Source: Primulina eburnea (Eukaryota; Streptophyta; Magnoliopsida; Lamiales; Gesneriaceae). Taken from it: a stretch of 64,000 nt of DNA. The position numbers and the translations under genes were made by a program. The notes under the pieces were generated by a model. The model was not told the origin of the DNA, did not search any database, and saw only the letters and a list, made by a program, of their open reading frames with translations. The stretch is taken from contig NC_133103.1 in assembly GCF_022965805.1 (NCBI RefSeq), forward strand, positions 51,410,386 to 51,474,385, written 5' to 3'. Of the stretch, positions 49,038 to 59,400 are shown piece by piece. How positions within the stretch are numbered: the stretch's first letter is position 1; every line of letters starts with the position of its first letter.

Positions 49038-50761
49038 ATTCAGCTCTTTCTGCGTGAAGAAATATTTGAGACTCTTGTGGTCGGTGAAAATCTGACATTT
49101 CTCGCCGTATAGATAGTGTCTCCAAATTTTCAGTGCGAAGACAACGCGGCTAACTCAAGATCGTGAGTCGGGTAGTTCTTCTCATGCACCTTTAACTGTC
49201 TGGAAGCATAAGCTATAACTCGACCCTGTTGCATCAACACTGCTCCTAAACCGAGCTTAGATGCATCGGTGTATAACACATAATCTCCTTGCCCTGACGG
49301 GCATGGCTAACACCGGTGCTGAAATGAGAGCTTGCTTCAACGTGTCGAAGCTCTTCTGGCATTCTTCACTCCACACGAACTTAGCATTCTTCTTGGTGAG
49401 TGAAGTGAGTGGCACCGCTATGGATGAAAATCCCTTAATAAACTTACGGTAGTAGCCTGCTAAACCCAAGAAGTTGCGGATTTCAGATGCATTCTTCGGC
49501 TCAACCCATTCCTTGACAGCCGCTACTTTCGCTGGATCCACCTCGATTCCACTGCCAGATACTATATGCCCCAAAAATGCTACATTTTCTAACCAAAATT
49601 CACACTTACTGAATTTCGCAAATAACTTGCGACTCTGCAATGTCTGTAATACTGTCCTCAAGTGCTGGTTGTGCTCCTCATGGCTCTTCGAGTATATTAG
49701 AATGTCGTCAATGAATACTATGACGAATTGATCGAGGAACGGCTGAAATACTCGGTTCATGAGGTCCATGAAAATTGCTGGAGCATTGGTCAATCCAAAC
49801 GGCATTACTAAGAACTCGTAATGCCCGTACCTGGTCCTGAAGGCCGTCTTGTGAACATCTGCATCCTTAACCTTCAGCTAATGATACCCTGATCGAAGAT
49901 CTATCTTAGAGAACACGGTAGCTCCCTGCAACTGATCGAACAAGTCTTCGATTCTAGGCAACGGGTATTTGTTCTTGATCGTTACCTTGTTTAGTTCACG
50001 GTAATCGATGCACAACCTCATGCTCCCATCCTTCTTCTTCACAAAGAGCACTGGTGCGCCCCACGGTGAGAAACTAGGGCGGATAAAGCCTTTGTCGAGG
50101 AGCTCTTGAATCTGCTGCTTGAGCTCTAACATCTCAGCTGGAGCTAACCTGTATGGCGCCTTAGAGATTGGCGCTGTGCCCGGCACGAGCTCGATTTCAA
50201 ACTCCACCTCTCTCTCTGGTGGAAGGCCGGTGACGTCATCAGGAAAGACGTCTGGAAATTCGCTGACTACTGGCACTTCTGAAATAGAAGGAGTGGGCAC
50301 GTCAGGCGCTGAAATAATACTAGCCAAGAAGGCTTGACATCCCTTGGAGATCAACCTCTTCGCCTGCATGCCCGAAATCATGCGAGGAAAGCTTCTCCAT
50401 CTGGCTGGCTCAAAAAGAAATTGCTCCATGCCCGGCGGTCTAACCAAAACTGACCTCTTCTGAAAATCTATCAGAACTCTATTCTTAGCTAGCCAGTCCA
50501 TGCCCAAGATAATGTCGAATTCTGGCATCGGCAATAGGATTAAATCTGCATATACCAGGTGGCCATGCAGTTCTAGATCGATATCCCTGATCACACTGGT
50601 AGCCAACAGCTCTTTCCCTGACGGGACTGTCACTGAAAAGTTCACGTCTAGGCCTATGGACTTGAGGTCCAAATGATTAGCAAATGTCTCCGATATGAAG
50701 GAGTGAGTGGCTCCTGAGTCTATCAGTGCAGTCGGGGATAGTCTCTTAATAAAAATGTTTC
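49038..50761 (-). pseudogene. Gypsy protease, reverse transcriptase and RNase H, with one stop and two frameshifts
   Basis: The exon starts at 50761 after an apparent intron. Protease: [15 protein letters not shown]: an [20 protein letters not shown] block, then [18 protein letters not shown] and FIDDILIYS (catalytic DD). Breaks: an in-frame TAG at 49878-49880 just after RSGYH; a one-base insertion near 49296-49301, which ends the frame at RCI just where RNase H starts; and a one-base loss near 49141-49155 inside RNase H. The codon frame is otherwise preserved, so the decay looks recent. Confidence 0.88.
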
Positions 50762-50927
50762 CTGAGACGCGTTAGCACAACACAAAACTAACTTACATCC
50801 CAATTATTCTACCATAACCTGAAGCACAAAATACACCTAATAATCCAACTAAAATACTAGTAATCTCAATTAAAGTTAAACAGGAAATGCAAGGAAATAA
50901 ATACTGAGCTTAGATAGGAAAGGTTAC
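50762..50927 (-). other. Apparent spliceosomal intron between gag and pol of the gypsy element
   Basis: On the minus strand the donor is ACCG|GTAACC and the acceptor CGTCTCAG|GAAAC, 166 bp, AT-rich and with in-frame stops. Removing it joins gag (TTLLTG) in phase to the protease start ([10 protein letters not shown]). Without removal gag stops at 50866. The splice is inferred from sequence only. Confidence 0.65.
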
Positions 50928-52008
50928 CGGTCAGTAGAGTGGTGTCTGGGTTCGCCTCCTGAGCATGCATAGCGAATACCCTGCCCTGGGTTGGTTGCTT
51001 CCACTGTGGGCACTCTTTCAGCATGTGGTCCGTAGCTCCACGTTTAAAACACTTGCCTGACCCATATAGGCACTGTCCCGGATGCTGGCGGTTGCATTTT
51101 GGACACACGGGAAAAACAACTGGTCTTTGTGGCGCCCCTTGCGGCTGAATGGGACCCTTGCCCTTAGGTGATCCCTGATACGGTTTCTTCCCAGGTGGCC
51201 CCTGATACTGCTTCTTAAACTGGGGTCGTTGATTCTGCTGCTGCTGGTGCTGCGGTGGTGCTTGATAGGGCCTCTTGCCCTGCATGTCGGCCTCAATATC
51301 TCGCTGGTCCTGCTCTGCCGCCAAGGCCCTAGATACGGCGACTGCATAAGAAGTGGAACCAGCTACTCTCACATCGCGGCGCAGGATCGGCCGCAGCCCA
51401 TTCAGAAAATGCCTCAACTTTGCTTGGGCATCATTCGCAATGAGGGGCACGAAGTGACACCCCCTCTCAAACTTTCTCACAAACTCTGCCACGCTACTAT
51501 CTCCTTGCCGCAGCGTCATGAACTCGTTGGTGAGTCGGGTTCGTACTTCCTCAGTGAAGTACTTGGAGTAGAAGACTTCCTTGAAACCATTCCATGGCAG
51601 TACTTGCAGATTAACCGCCACGGACGCGCTCTCCCACCATAACCTCGCATCTCCAGTCAATAAGAAGATGGCACAACGAACCCTATCAGCGTCTGCCAGC
51701 TCCATAAAGTCGAAAATTACTTCGATGGACTTGATCCATCCCTCAGCTATCATCGGGTCAGTGGTTCCCGAAAACTCCTTCGGACTCATCCTCCGGAACC
51801 TCTCATATACCGCCTCAGGTCTAGGCCTCTCCTCGGGGCCTACAGCAGTCTGGTTCCTCGCAAGCTGCGCGAAGAACTGAGTCATACCAGCAATCATCTG
51901 AGCTTGCATATCTGGTGGTGGAGGTGGTGGAGGATTGGCCCTCTCCTCCTCTCGCTGCTCTCTGTTCTCATCTCTTGTTTCCCGGTCGATCACACGTCTA
52001 GGAGGCAT
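50928..52008 (-). CDS. Gypsy gag (capsid and nucleocapsid)
   Basis: The start is the ATG at 52008 (MPPRRVIDRE). The frame opens 14 codons earlier, but that part is not gag-like. A proline run and a coiled segment lead into the retrotransposon gag domain (FSGTTDPMIAEGWIKSIE, LLTGDARLWWES, RQGDSSVAEFVRKFERG). A Gln/Pro/Lys-rich linker and two zinc-binding motifs follow: CPKCNRQHPGQC, and CFKRGATDHMLKEC, in which Arg replaces the usual second Cys. About 360 aa to the intron donor. Known role: forms the virus-like particle and binds RNA. Confidence 0.9.
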
Positions 52009-52230
52009 ACTGTTCCAATAGATTACCCAACACGTAAACCCAACAAGCATGAATATAATACTAATATTTTAAGATGCACGTAATTTGAACTTTAAAACAT
52101 AAACATGCTGAAATCATGATCTAATGCATAGTACATAGCATAACTCAAAACTTTAAAACTTACAGACTTGAGGTGTGACTTCGAGAGCTTCTTGCGACTG
52201 GCAGTAGGCGTAACCCTTTACAAGAACACC

Positions 52231-52242
52231 GCTCTGATACCA
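52231..52242 (-). other. Primer-binding site (tRNA-iMet type)
   Basis: TGGTATCAGAGC on the minus strand, two bases inside the 5' LTR end at 52245. This is the classical complement of the initiator-Met tRNA 3' end in plant LTR elements. Confidence 0.95.
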
Positions 52243-52244
52243 AC

Positions 52245-54642
52245 TGTAACGTACCGTACTTTTACTACTTGAAATTTGCGGAAAAATAAAAATTTCATTC
52301 AAATAAAACATCCGTACTGTAGTCACCCAACATTCATAAAATATCTTTAAAATAATCCATCATCAAATAAAAGTTTGCTAAAAGAACGCTGTCTCAAAAC
52401 GTCTCACATTCAAATCATAACATCAGAGTATTTTAAAAGTTTGCCTAAACATAAACTTGCGGTCCTCGGGTTTAGCCTGCCGCTCAGCCCAAGCCTGCCC
52501 CTTGGTCGCCACCTCCTAATTCCTGCTCATCGTACTCACCTGCATCGATCAAGTCTAGTGAGTCTAAAGACTCAACACGTATAAACTGGAAATAACGAGT
52601 ATTACATAATAAAAGCGCATGCTTCTTTAAAATAGGACATACATACTTTAAATTGAACTTGCATAAACTTCAACTTGAAATAGACTTGAACTTGAACATA
52701 CATACATACAAAACTAGACGTGCCATCATCATAAACTTTCATAAACATACTGCATACGTAAACATACATAACTTCATCATTTTTCGTAGAGGATGTTTCA
52801 AAGCAAGTGACCCATACATAATAAACGCCTGATCAGACACACCACAGTACTGGGCTGACAGGGACGTATCCACTGTCGCATACATGAGATCCCCGTTCAT
52901 AATTTAACGGGCTGGTTGGTCCCCGTTCATAATTTAACGCTTTCCAACCACGATCTAACCCGTTCATAATTTAACGGGGCGGAGAGGTCCTCGGCCACGT
53001 TCACCGACTTCCAAACCCATTCATAATTTGGTCACAAGTCAATTAGCATACCTCAAAAACTTAAACATATTTTCTTTGCACGTCAAACATATTTACTTGG
53101 CGTTGAGGGATTCGTTGTGCTTCGATCGGGGCCGTTGCTGCACATACTGATCATGGATTGACATGCTTAACTTGCATACTTAGACGTAGGTAAATCATGC
53201 TCACTTACGAGTTCATTAAATTCTTAGGACGTTCTACAATTCCCCATGACTCGACTTTGTAAATCATTGTACTAACCCATGACGTCTAACCTCAAAGCAT
53301 AATAAATTATCCTTCCCCAAAAATGAAGGACACGGATCCCATACCTACATCCGTGTAGGGGTCCGTGTAGGCTCTGGACATTGACACCGAAGGAAAACAA
53401 AGGCACGGACCCCGTGTCAGGGTCCGGGTGAGGGTCCGTGTAGGTACTGTAAAAGGACTACTCGGGAAGGGAAGGGGCACGGACCCCGTGTATGGGTCCG
53501 GAACCAGGTCCGTGTACCTACTGTAAAGACACACCGAGGGAAAACAAAGACACGGACCCCGTGCTTGGGTCCGTGTGGGGGTCCGTCTGCACACTGTACG
53601 AAGAAACCTGCGAGAAAACTTATGAACATGCCTACACACCCAAATTGACACTTGAACACGATGATTCAACACCTTAAGGACACCATATCATTGCATAAAA
53701 CTTATATAAACAGTTCAAGATACGACGTCCACCATGCTACCCAATACAGCGCTAATTGGCAATTGACATCAACCGAGTTCCTACGACTTTAAACTAATTC
53801 AAACACCTAACGACGTCCAACAAAACCTTGAGACCTACAACAAACCTCAATACTAACATACTCATATGCAGCGACGATCGCCCGTCGATTTCCAACGAAG
53901 CCTGCAACATAAAACTTCAAAAATACAATGGTGCCAAACTTTTCTTAAAATTTCAGTTTGAGCAGTCACACGAAAAATATCATATCTCTCTCATTTTTCG
54001 TCCAAAAATCTTGAATTTTATGTCAAATCGAAGGTATCGAAAAGTTCTACGTTTTTTCCGTTGAAAGTTTTCCCAAAATATGAACAGAAAAATCGCAGTT
54101 TTGACATGAACAGTAAAACCGAGTTTTAGATCTAAAAATTTTCCTTCGAGATTGATTCAATCCATGATCCGCTCAAACTACTATCATCATACATGACTTT
54201 TACGCATAAAAACAACGCAATTCGATATATGACTTGATCGACACAGCAAGAACAGAATATACGTGCCTTTTTAACGATAAACGTTACCGAACGACGACAC
54301 CGAAGCGGAGATAGGAGCGAGGTTGATCCGGGACGAACGTGGCACCGTTTTCCTTGAAAATAACCAACGAAAATCGCTGGGAATATTGAATAAAAGGGGC
54401 GGCTGCTGTTTTGCAAAGAACCCTAAGCTTTTTCTCTCAAAAATAATACAAACTAGAATGGATTGAAGAGTGTGTGTTTTGTGCGTGTGATTACTGCGTG
54501 TAAAAGTGTGTTGGAGTGTGTTTTGAGCACTAATGTGTGTGTGAGTGTTAATAATTAAAAGTTGCTAATGACTAATTGACAACTTAATAAAAAATATACT
54601 AACTTTCCCTTACTTTAACACAACTCTAATAAAAATAAATAG
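52245..54642 (-). repeat. Gypsy 5' LTR, truncated by the pararetrovirus
   Basis: Matches 44512-46910 of the 3' LTR with few differences, then stops after AAAAATAAATAG at 54642. The remaining 435 bp or so is absent from the window. Confidence 0.93.
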
Positions 54643-54645
54643 CAC

Positions 54646-55162
54646 TTTACACTGTTACAAATACACGAGATTTAATCTCAATTTAACTAAAGATAAATTT
54701 AATCTTTATTCTTCAAATCTTCAATTTTAAGCAGCAAGCTGTGAGCTCTGCTTCTCAAATGCCTTTAAGGTAATCTTGGACCTTTCCAAATGTGGATGAA
54801 CAAACCACTGTTTATAAACAGGATTTATCTCTGGATCTTTTAATCGATCTTCAAGATTTTTAATTTGATTATTAATTAATTTAATCTTCTTTTTTAAGAT
54901 TTTCAAATAATTTGCAGACGGCATAATATAATCAAATGGAGGATCATAAATATAATCGTATGACATAAACTTACATGAAATGATGAAACTTGAAACTGAG
55001 AACTCAAGAACTGGAGAAAACTTCGAAACTCTTATTATGAGAAAGTAGTAGAGAATTTTGGTGTGTCGATCACAAAGGGAGTCGACTCCTTAAATAGCAA
55101 AGCAATACATAATAGTTACAGTGTTTACACAAATAAAAACATGACACGTGAAAAGTAAAACT
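54646..55162 (-). repeat. Terminal repeat of the pararetrovirus, downstream copy
   Basis: About 517 bp identical to 62002-62518 except for about two substitutions (near 54681 and 55109). It covers the 79-aa ORF and the likely viral promoter region. Confidence 0.95.
54727..54966 (-). CDS. Small 79-aa viral ORF, downstream copy
   Basis: Starts MSYDYIYDPPFDYIMPS, then a Lys/Leu/Ile-rich segment that looks like a coiled coil (residues about 20-45, KILKKKIKLINNQIKNLEDR). It ends with KQSSQLAA. Identical to the ORF at 62083-62322. I do not recognise the family. Its place just after the presumed promoter suggests a leader ORF or a virion-associated-type small protein; that is inference only. Confidence 0.6.
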   Translation of the reverse strand: MSYDYIYDPPFDYIMPSANYLKILKKKIKLINNQIKNLEDRLKDPEINPVYKQWFVHPHLERSKITLKAFEKQSSQLAA

Positions 55163-55262
55163 CACACTTAATAATGCACAACAATACTACATACTTTATT
55201 ACAAAGACTATAAGTCCCGTGATTGCTTGCCTTTTCATCCACTATCTTTAATGACATCCAGC
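54967..55262 (-). promoter_or_regulatory. Pararetroviral intergenic region, downstream copy
   Basis: A non-coding gap between the ORF2 stop and the small ORF in viral order. It contains ACACGTGTCATG-like sequence near 55143 and CTATTTAAGGAGTCGACTCC (minus strand, 55100-55081), where TATTTAAG could serve as a TATA-type element. In caulimovirids the promoter and polyA signal usually lie here. Confidence 0.45.
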
Positions 55263-56456
55263 TCATGCATTCAATAATGCATATATGTCATCTTCCTCAT
55301 ACGGGTCCTGAGCGTCTTGCAAATTATCCTGATCTGTCATTGGAGTATCATCCTCCATTTTCTCTTTTCCTTTAGAAGAAGTAGATTCTTGTGTTGACAG
55401 ATTTGATTTTTCTCCAAATACTTCAGTAAACATTGAAGTAATGGTATCTTTATCAAGATGTTGGAAAAGTTCTTTTAACAGTGTTGTTTGTGTTGGGGTA
55501 TCATGATTTAAATTCTTCATGGTTTCTCTGGCAACTCCCAGAGCTATTACCCCTTGACGGTCATATACTTTGCCTTCTGCAAAGAAATCTTCTTTACCCC
55601 ACCATTTAATGAGAACTTTTCTGATTAAGAAAGTAGAGGTATATTTGAGATCAAATTTCTCTTTAGCCATATCCTGTAATCCATATTCCCATCGAATAAT
55701 CCAAGGAACATTGTAGTTAACGGCGAATTGTAATATGGCTGTTAAACCATCAAACTGTGTATTTGCATTTAAAAATTTATTCCATATGTTTTTAACATTT
55801 CTCGGAAGAATAGAGGGCATTACCCCCCATGAGAAGAAAAAAGTTTTAAACCAAATTGGTATAAATTGATGAATATCATCTAATTGGAATTTTACCCACC
55901 ATGAATGTTTTCTTTGAGAATTTTCATATAAAACAATGATATCCCAAGCCATGATATAATCATGGTAATTAAACATATTAGGCATTGCCTGAAAGGTGTT
56001 TAATTGACGTGCTTGTCCAAGGGGTAAACCCCAATTAGCAGCTGGGATAATCTTTTTTATTATCATTTTAGAAAAAGCGTAATCGCGATTGCGATCCATA
56101 TGTTGGATTTCAACTGAGCCAGTTTCGACTAGAATTGTTTCAAAATAATCACGAGTTTTTCTCCCCAATATGGGTTGTAAATCTTTAATTAAATAGCTTT
56201 GAGCTATATGAATTGGGGATAGACCTTTTAGGTCTTTGTCAACAGGACAGCAATTAAGACATCCTGAAATTAGATAAGGATATTTTAATTCCTCTTTTGA
56301 TCCCTTTAAAGCAAATATAGCATTATTATAATAATGTATTTCATACGCAGTAGGATCTTCTGCAAATTCTTTAATTGGATCAAACTTTTCTTCCTCTGTG
56401 TTAGCCATATTTGACTGAGGAACTGTAGCACCTCTTTTGAAAGGTGGTTTATTCAT
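55263..56456 (-). CDS. Pararetroviral ORF2, unknown function
   Basis: An intact frame of 397 aa, ATG at 56456. It overlaps the ORF1 stop by 8 bases (ATGAATAA). The N-terminal half contains GCLNCCPVDKDLKGLSPIHI and the middle is aromatic (HSWWVKFQLDDIHQFIPIWF). The C-terminus is Ser/Thr/Asp/Glu-rich and acidic and ends YALLNA. No transmembrane helix or known catalytic motif. Its position and size fit the second ORF of florendoviruses, whose role is not known to me. Coupled re-initiation after ORF1 is an inference from the overlap. Confidence 0.8.
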   Translation of the reverse strand: MNKPPFKRGATVPQSNMANTEEEKFDPIKEFAEDPTAYEIHYYNNAIFALKGSKEELKYPYLISGCLNCCPVDKDLKGLSPIHIAQSYLIKDLQPILGRKTRDYFETILVETGSVEIQHMDRNRDYAFSKMIIKKIIPAANWGLPLGQARQLNTFQAMPNMFNYHDYIMAWDIIVLYENSQRKHSWWVKFQLDDIHQFIPIWFKTFFFSWGVMPSILPRNVKNIWNKFLNANTQFDGLTAILQFAVNYNVPWIIRWEYGLQDMAKEKFDLKYTSTFLIRKVLIKWWGKEDFFAEGKVYDRQGVIALGVARETMKNLNHDTPTQTTLLKELFQHLDKDTITSMFTEVFGEKSNLSTQESTSSKGKEKMEDDTPMTDQDNLQDAQDPYEEDDIYALLNA

Positions 56457-59400
56457 GGGCTTCTTCCCGGTGGCTGGTCTTTTTAAGACTGTCTTCCAAG
56501 GCTGATCCCTGCAAGAATTCTCTAGTTAGAAAATCTGGTAAAGAATTAGATTTTCCAGAAATATGTTCAATATCAAAATCGAAACAAGCTAATATTGCTT
56601 GCCATCTAGCAAATATTTGTTTAGATGCTATTACTTTAACATCTTTTAAAAGAATATCTTTGGCAGATTTACAATCAACTCTTAATAAAAATTTCTTATT
56701 TAAAAGATCACTTTCAAATTTTGTAATACATTTAACAATTGAAAGAATTTCTTTCTTTATTGTAGAATAATTCTTTTGAGTATTATTCCAAGTTCCAGAA
56801 GTATATCTTACAAGAATTTCTTTAGATGTATTATTTAATTGTTGTTTAAGTATTCCTCCATATCCAATATCAGAGGCGTCTGTTTCAACTATTTTGAATG
56901 CTTCAGGATTAGCAATAGATAAACAAGGGAGTTCTTTAACTCTTTCTTTTATTTTTTGTATTGCTAAAGTATGACTATTAGTCCATGGTTGAGGATTTTT
57001 CTTCAACCTTTGAAATAATAATTTACAATCTTGAGCGAGATCTTTATAAAAATCTCCTATATAATTAAGACTTCCAAGAAATCTTTGTAATTGATTTACA
57101 TCAGTAATTTTATCAGGAAATTTATCAGCAAAAACAATTGCTCTTTCAATAGGAATTATTATTCCATTTTCAATATAATGTCCTAAGAATTTTATCTTAG
57201 TTTGAAAAAGTTTTACTTTTTTCTGATTTACTGCCAAACCAGCTTTTTTAGTAACTTGAATAAATATATTTAAATGTTTAAAATGCTGATCAATATTATC
57301 AGAATATATAAGGACATCATCTATATAGACAATAATATAATCTGTATAAGAATTATAAATTTCATTCATTATATTTTGGAATTCCATTGGAGCATTTTTT
57401 AATCCAAATGGCATTACATTCCATTCGTAATGGCCAAATGGTACAGTAAAAGCTGTTTTATATTTATCTTCTTCTTTTAGAAGAATTTGATAAAATCCTG
57501 ATTTTAAATCAAAAGAAGAGAATACTTTTCCTTTAAATAATCTATTTAGTAAATCTCTTTTATTTGGTAATGGATGCTTTATCCATTTTAATGCTTTATT
57601 AAGTGGTTTATAATTGATAACAAGTCTTGGAGCTCCTCTTTCAATTTCGGCTGCATTTTCAACATAGAAAGCTGGGCAACTCCAAGGACTATTACTTGGT
57701 CTGATTAACTCTTTTTTAAGAAGACTATCAATTTCTTCTTTGCAATAATTTAAAAGTCTAGGCCCCATTGCTATAGGCCTTGCTTTTGTAGGAATTTTAT
57801 TCTCAGAAAAATCATCTGTATAAGGAAGACTGACTTGATGTTTTTCCCTATTCCAAAAGGCATTAGGAACATCAGCGCATATCTCTTTAGATATGATTTC
57901 TGAAATAATTTTTATTTTTTCCTGAATTTTATCAGATTTTAACTTATCTTTAATATTTTTAAAGAGAATTTCATCTTTTAATGAAGTAATAAAATTTTCT
58001 TTATTACTAACTATTTTTTGTAAAATATTTATAGATTTTGAAACTGGTATTGTTGTGAATGGGAAAAATAAATCATTACCTTTAATGTTGGTATATAAAC
58101 CCTTTTCATTAATTTTATTAATAGGAAACAACATTTGGAAAAATGGAGTTCCTAAAATCACAGGAGTAGATATATTTTTAATGAGAATAAAAGTTGTATT
58201 TAAACAAACTCCAGAGTTACATATTGCCACATCAGACAATTTGTAATTAACTATAAGAGGTTGCTTATTAGCAGCAGTGATAAATTGAGTAGTCTTTTTA
58301 TAATATTTAGACGGAACAATTCCTTCACTGATGCAATTTACATCAGCTCCTGTATCTAATAATGCTTCAATAGTAATTTTAAATTTTTTGTTAATAATTA
58401 ATGTTACTTTTGAGTACCATTTTTGAGAAATAATCTGATCAATTTTATTGATCCATACCATTTGATTTATTTCTTGATCATCATCATTTTTTGGTAAAAT
58501 ATCTTCTTCTTCTTCTTCCTCAGAAGTAGAATCTTTGTCCCAAGTATTATTATTAATACTAAGAGTATTTACTCTTTCTTTTAAATATTTTATCTCAGAT
58601 TTTATCTGATCTATTTCTCCTTTTAATTCAGAAATAGTAGGCTCTCTTTCTTTTTGTTTGGCCTTTTCTAATATTTTATTATAAGAATATAATTCATGTT
58701 CTTGTACAGTATTTTGTACAAGTTTAGTCGGCTTGTGATTTGCCATATTTAAATAATGTTCTATAGCTTTTCTTTTTTCTATAGGGTCCTTTATTTGATC
58801 TATGAGATCTAAAATGAAAGTTTCTTCATTTGATATGACATTGATTTCTAATCCCATAAAATTAATGAGACATGTATCACAATCACAATCTGGATTGCAA
58901 ATTTTATTTTCTGATATTTCAGAATCATTATCTGTACTACTGTTAGAATATTCAGATAATTCATTATCAATAATATTGATATAAAAATCTTTTTCCTTTA
59001 GATTTTCTTCTGTATTAAGAAGAATATTTATCAATGATTCTTTTAAATCATTGTTTATATTGAGATTATTAATCTTTTTCTTGACATAACACTTATTAGC
59101 TTTATGTCCAATCTTTCCACACTTCCAGCATACTGGAACTTTAGTAGAGTCATTTTTTATAGGTTTTTTAAACTTTTTCTTAGAATATTTTTTAGATTTT
59201 TCTTTATCTTTTATATAATGGTTTTTCTTTTTAAAAGGAAATCTTTTCTTTTTCTTATCCCTTTTAGGATATTGTATTGGTTGAAAGCCTATTTGCTCAC
59301 AAAAATCACCAATAATATTTCTATTTTCTTCTTTTTGCATATCAAGTTGTCTTTTTAACTTGATATCATTGCAAAGATTAATTCCTTCTGCAGTTATTTC

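Larger units (their letters stand above)
44512..54642 (-). mobile_element. Ty3-gypsy retrotransposon, Tekay/Del chromovirus type
   Basis: Layout on the minus strand: 5' LTR (from 54642, truncated), PBS 52242-52231, gag, a 166-bp apparent intron, protease, RT, RNase H, integrase with a chromodomain-like C-terminus, polypurine tract, 3' LTR (47345-44512). The long LTRs, the tRNA-Met PBS and the C-terminal region support Tekay/Del. It sits at the end of the tandem copia/LTR duplication, and its 5' LTR is interrupted by a pararetrovirus. Confidence 0.93.

Noticed and set aside
51229..51880. Plus-strand ORFs of 137 and 99 codons opposite gag
   Set aside because: Antisense shadows of the gag frame.
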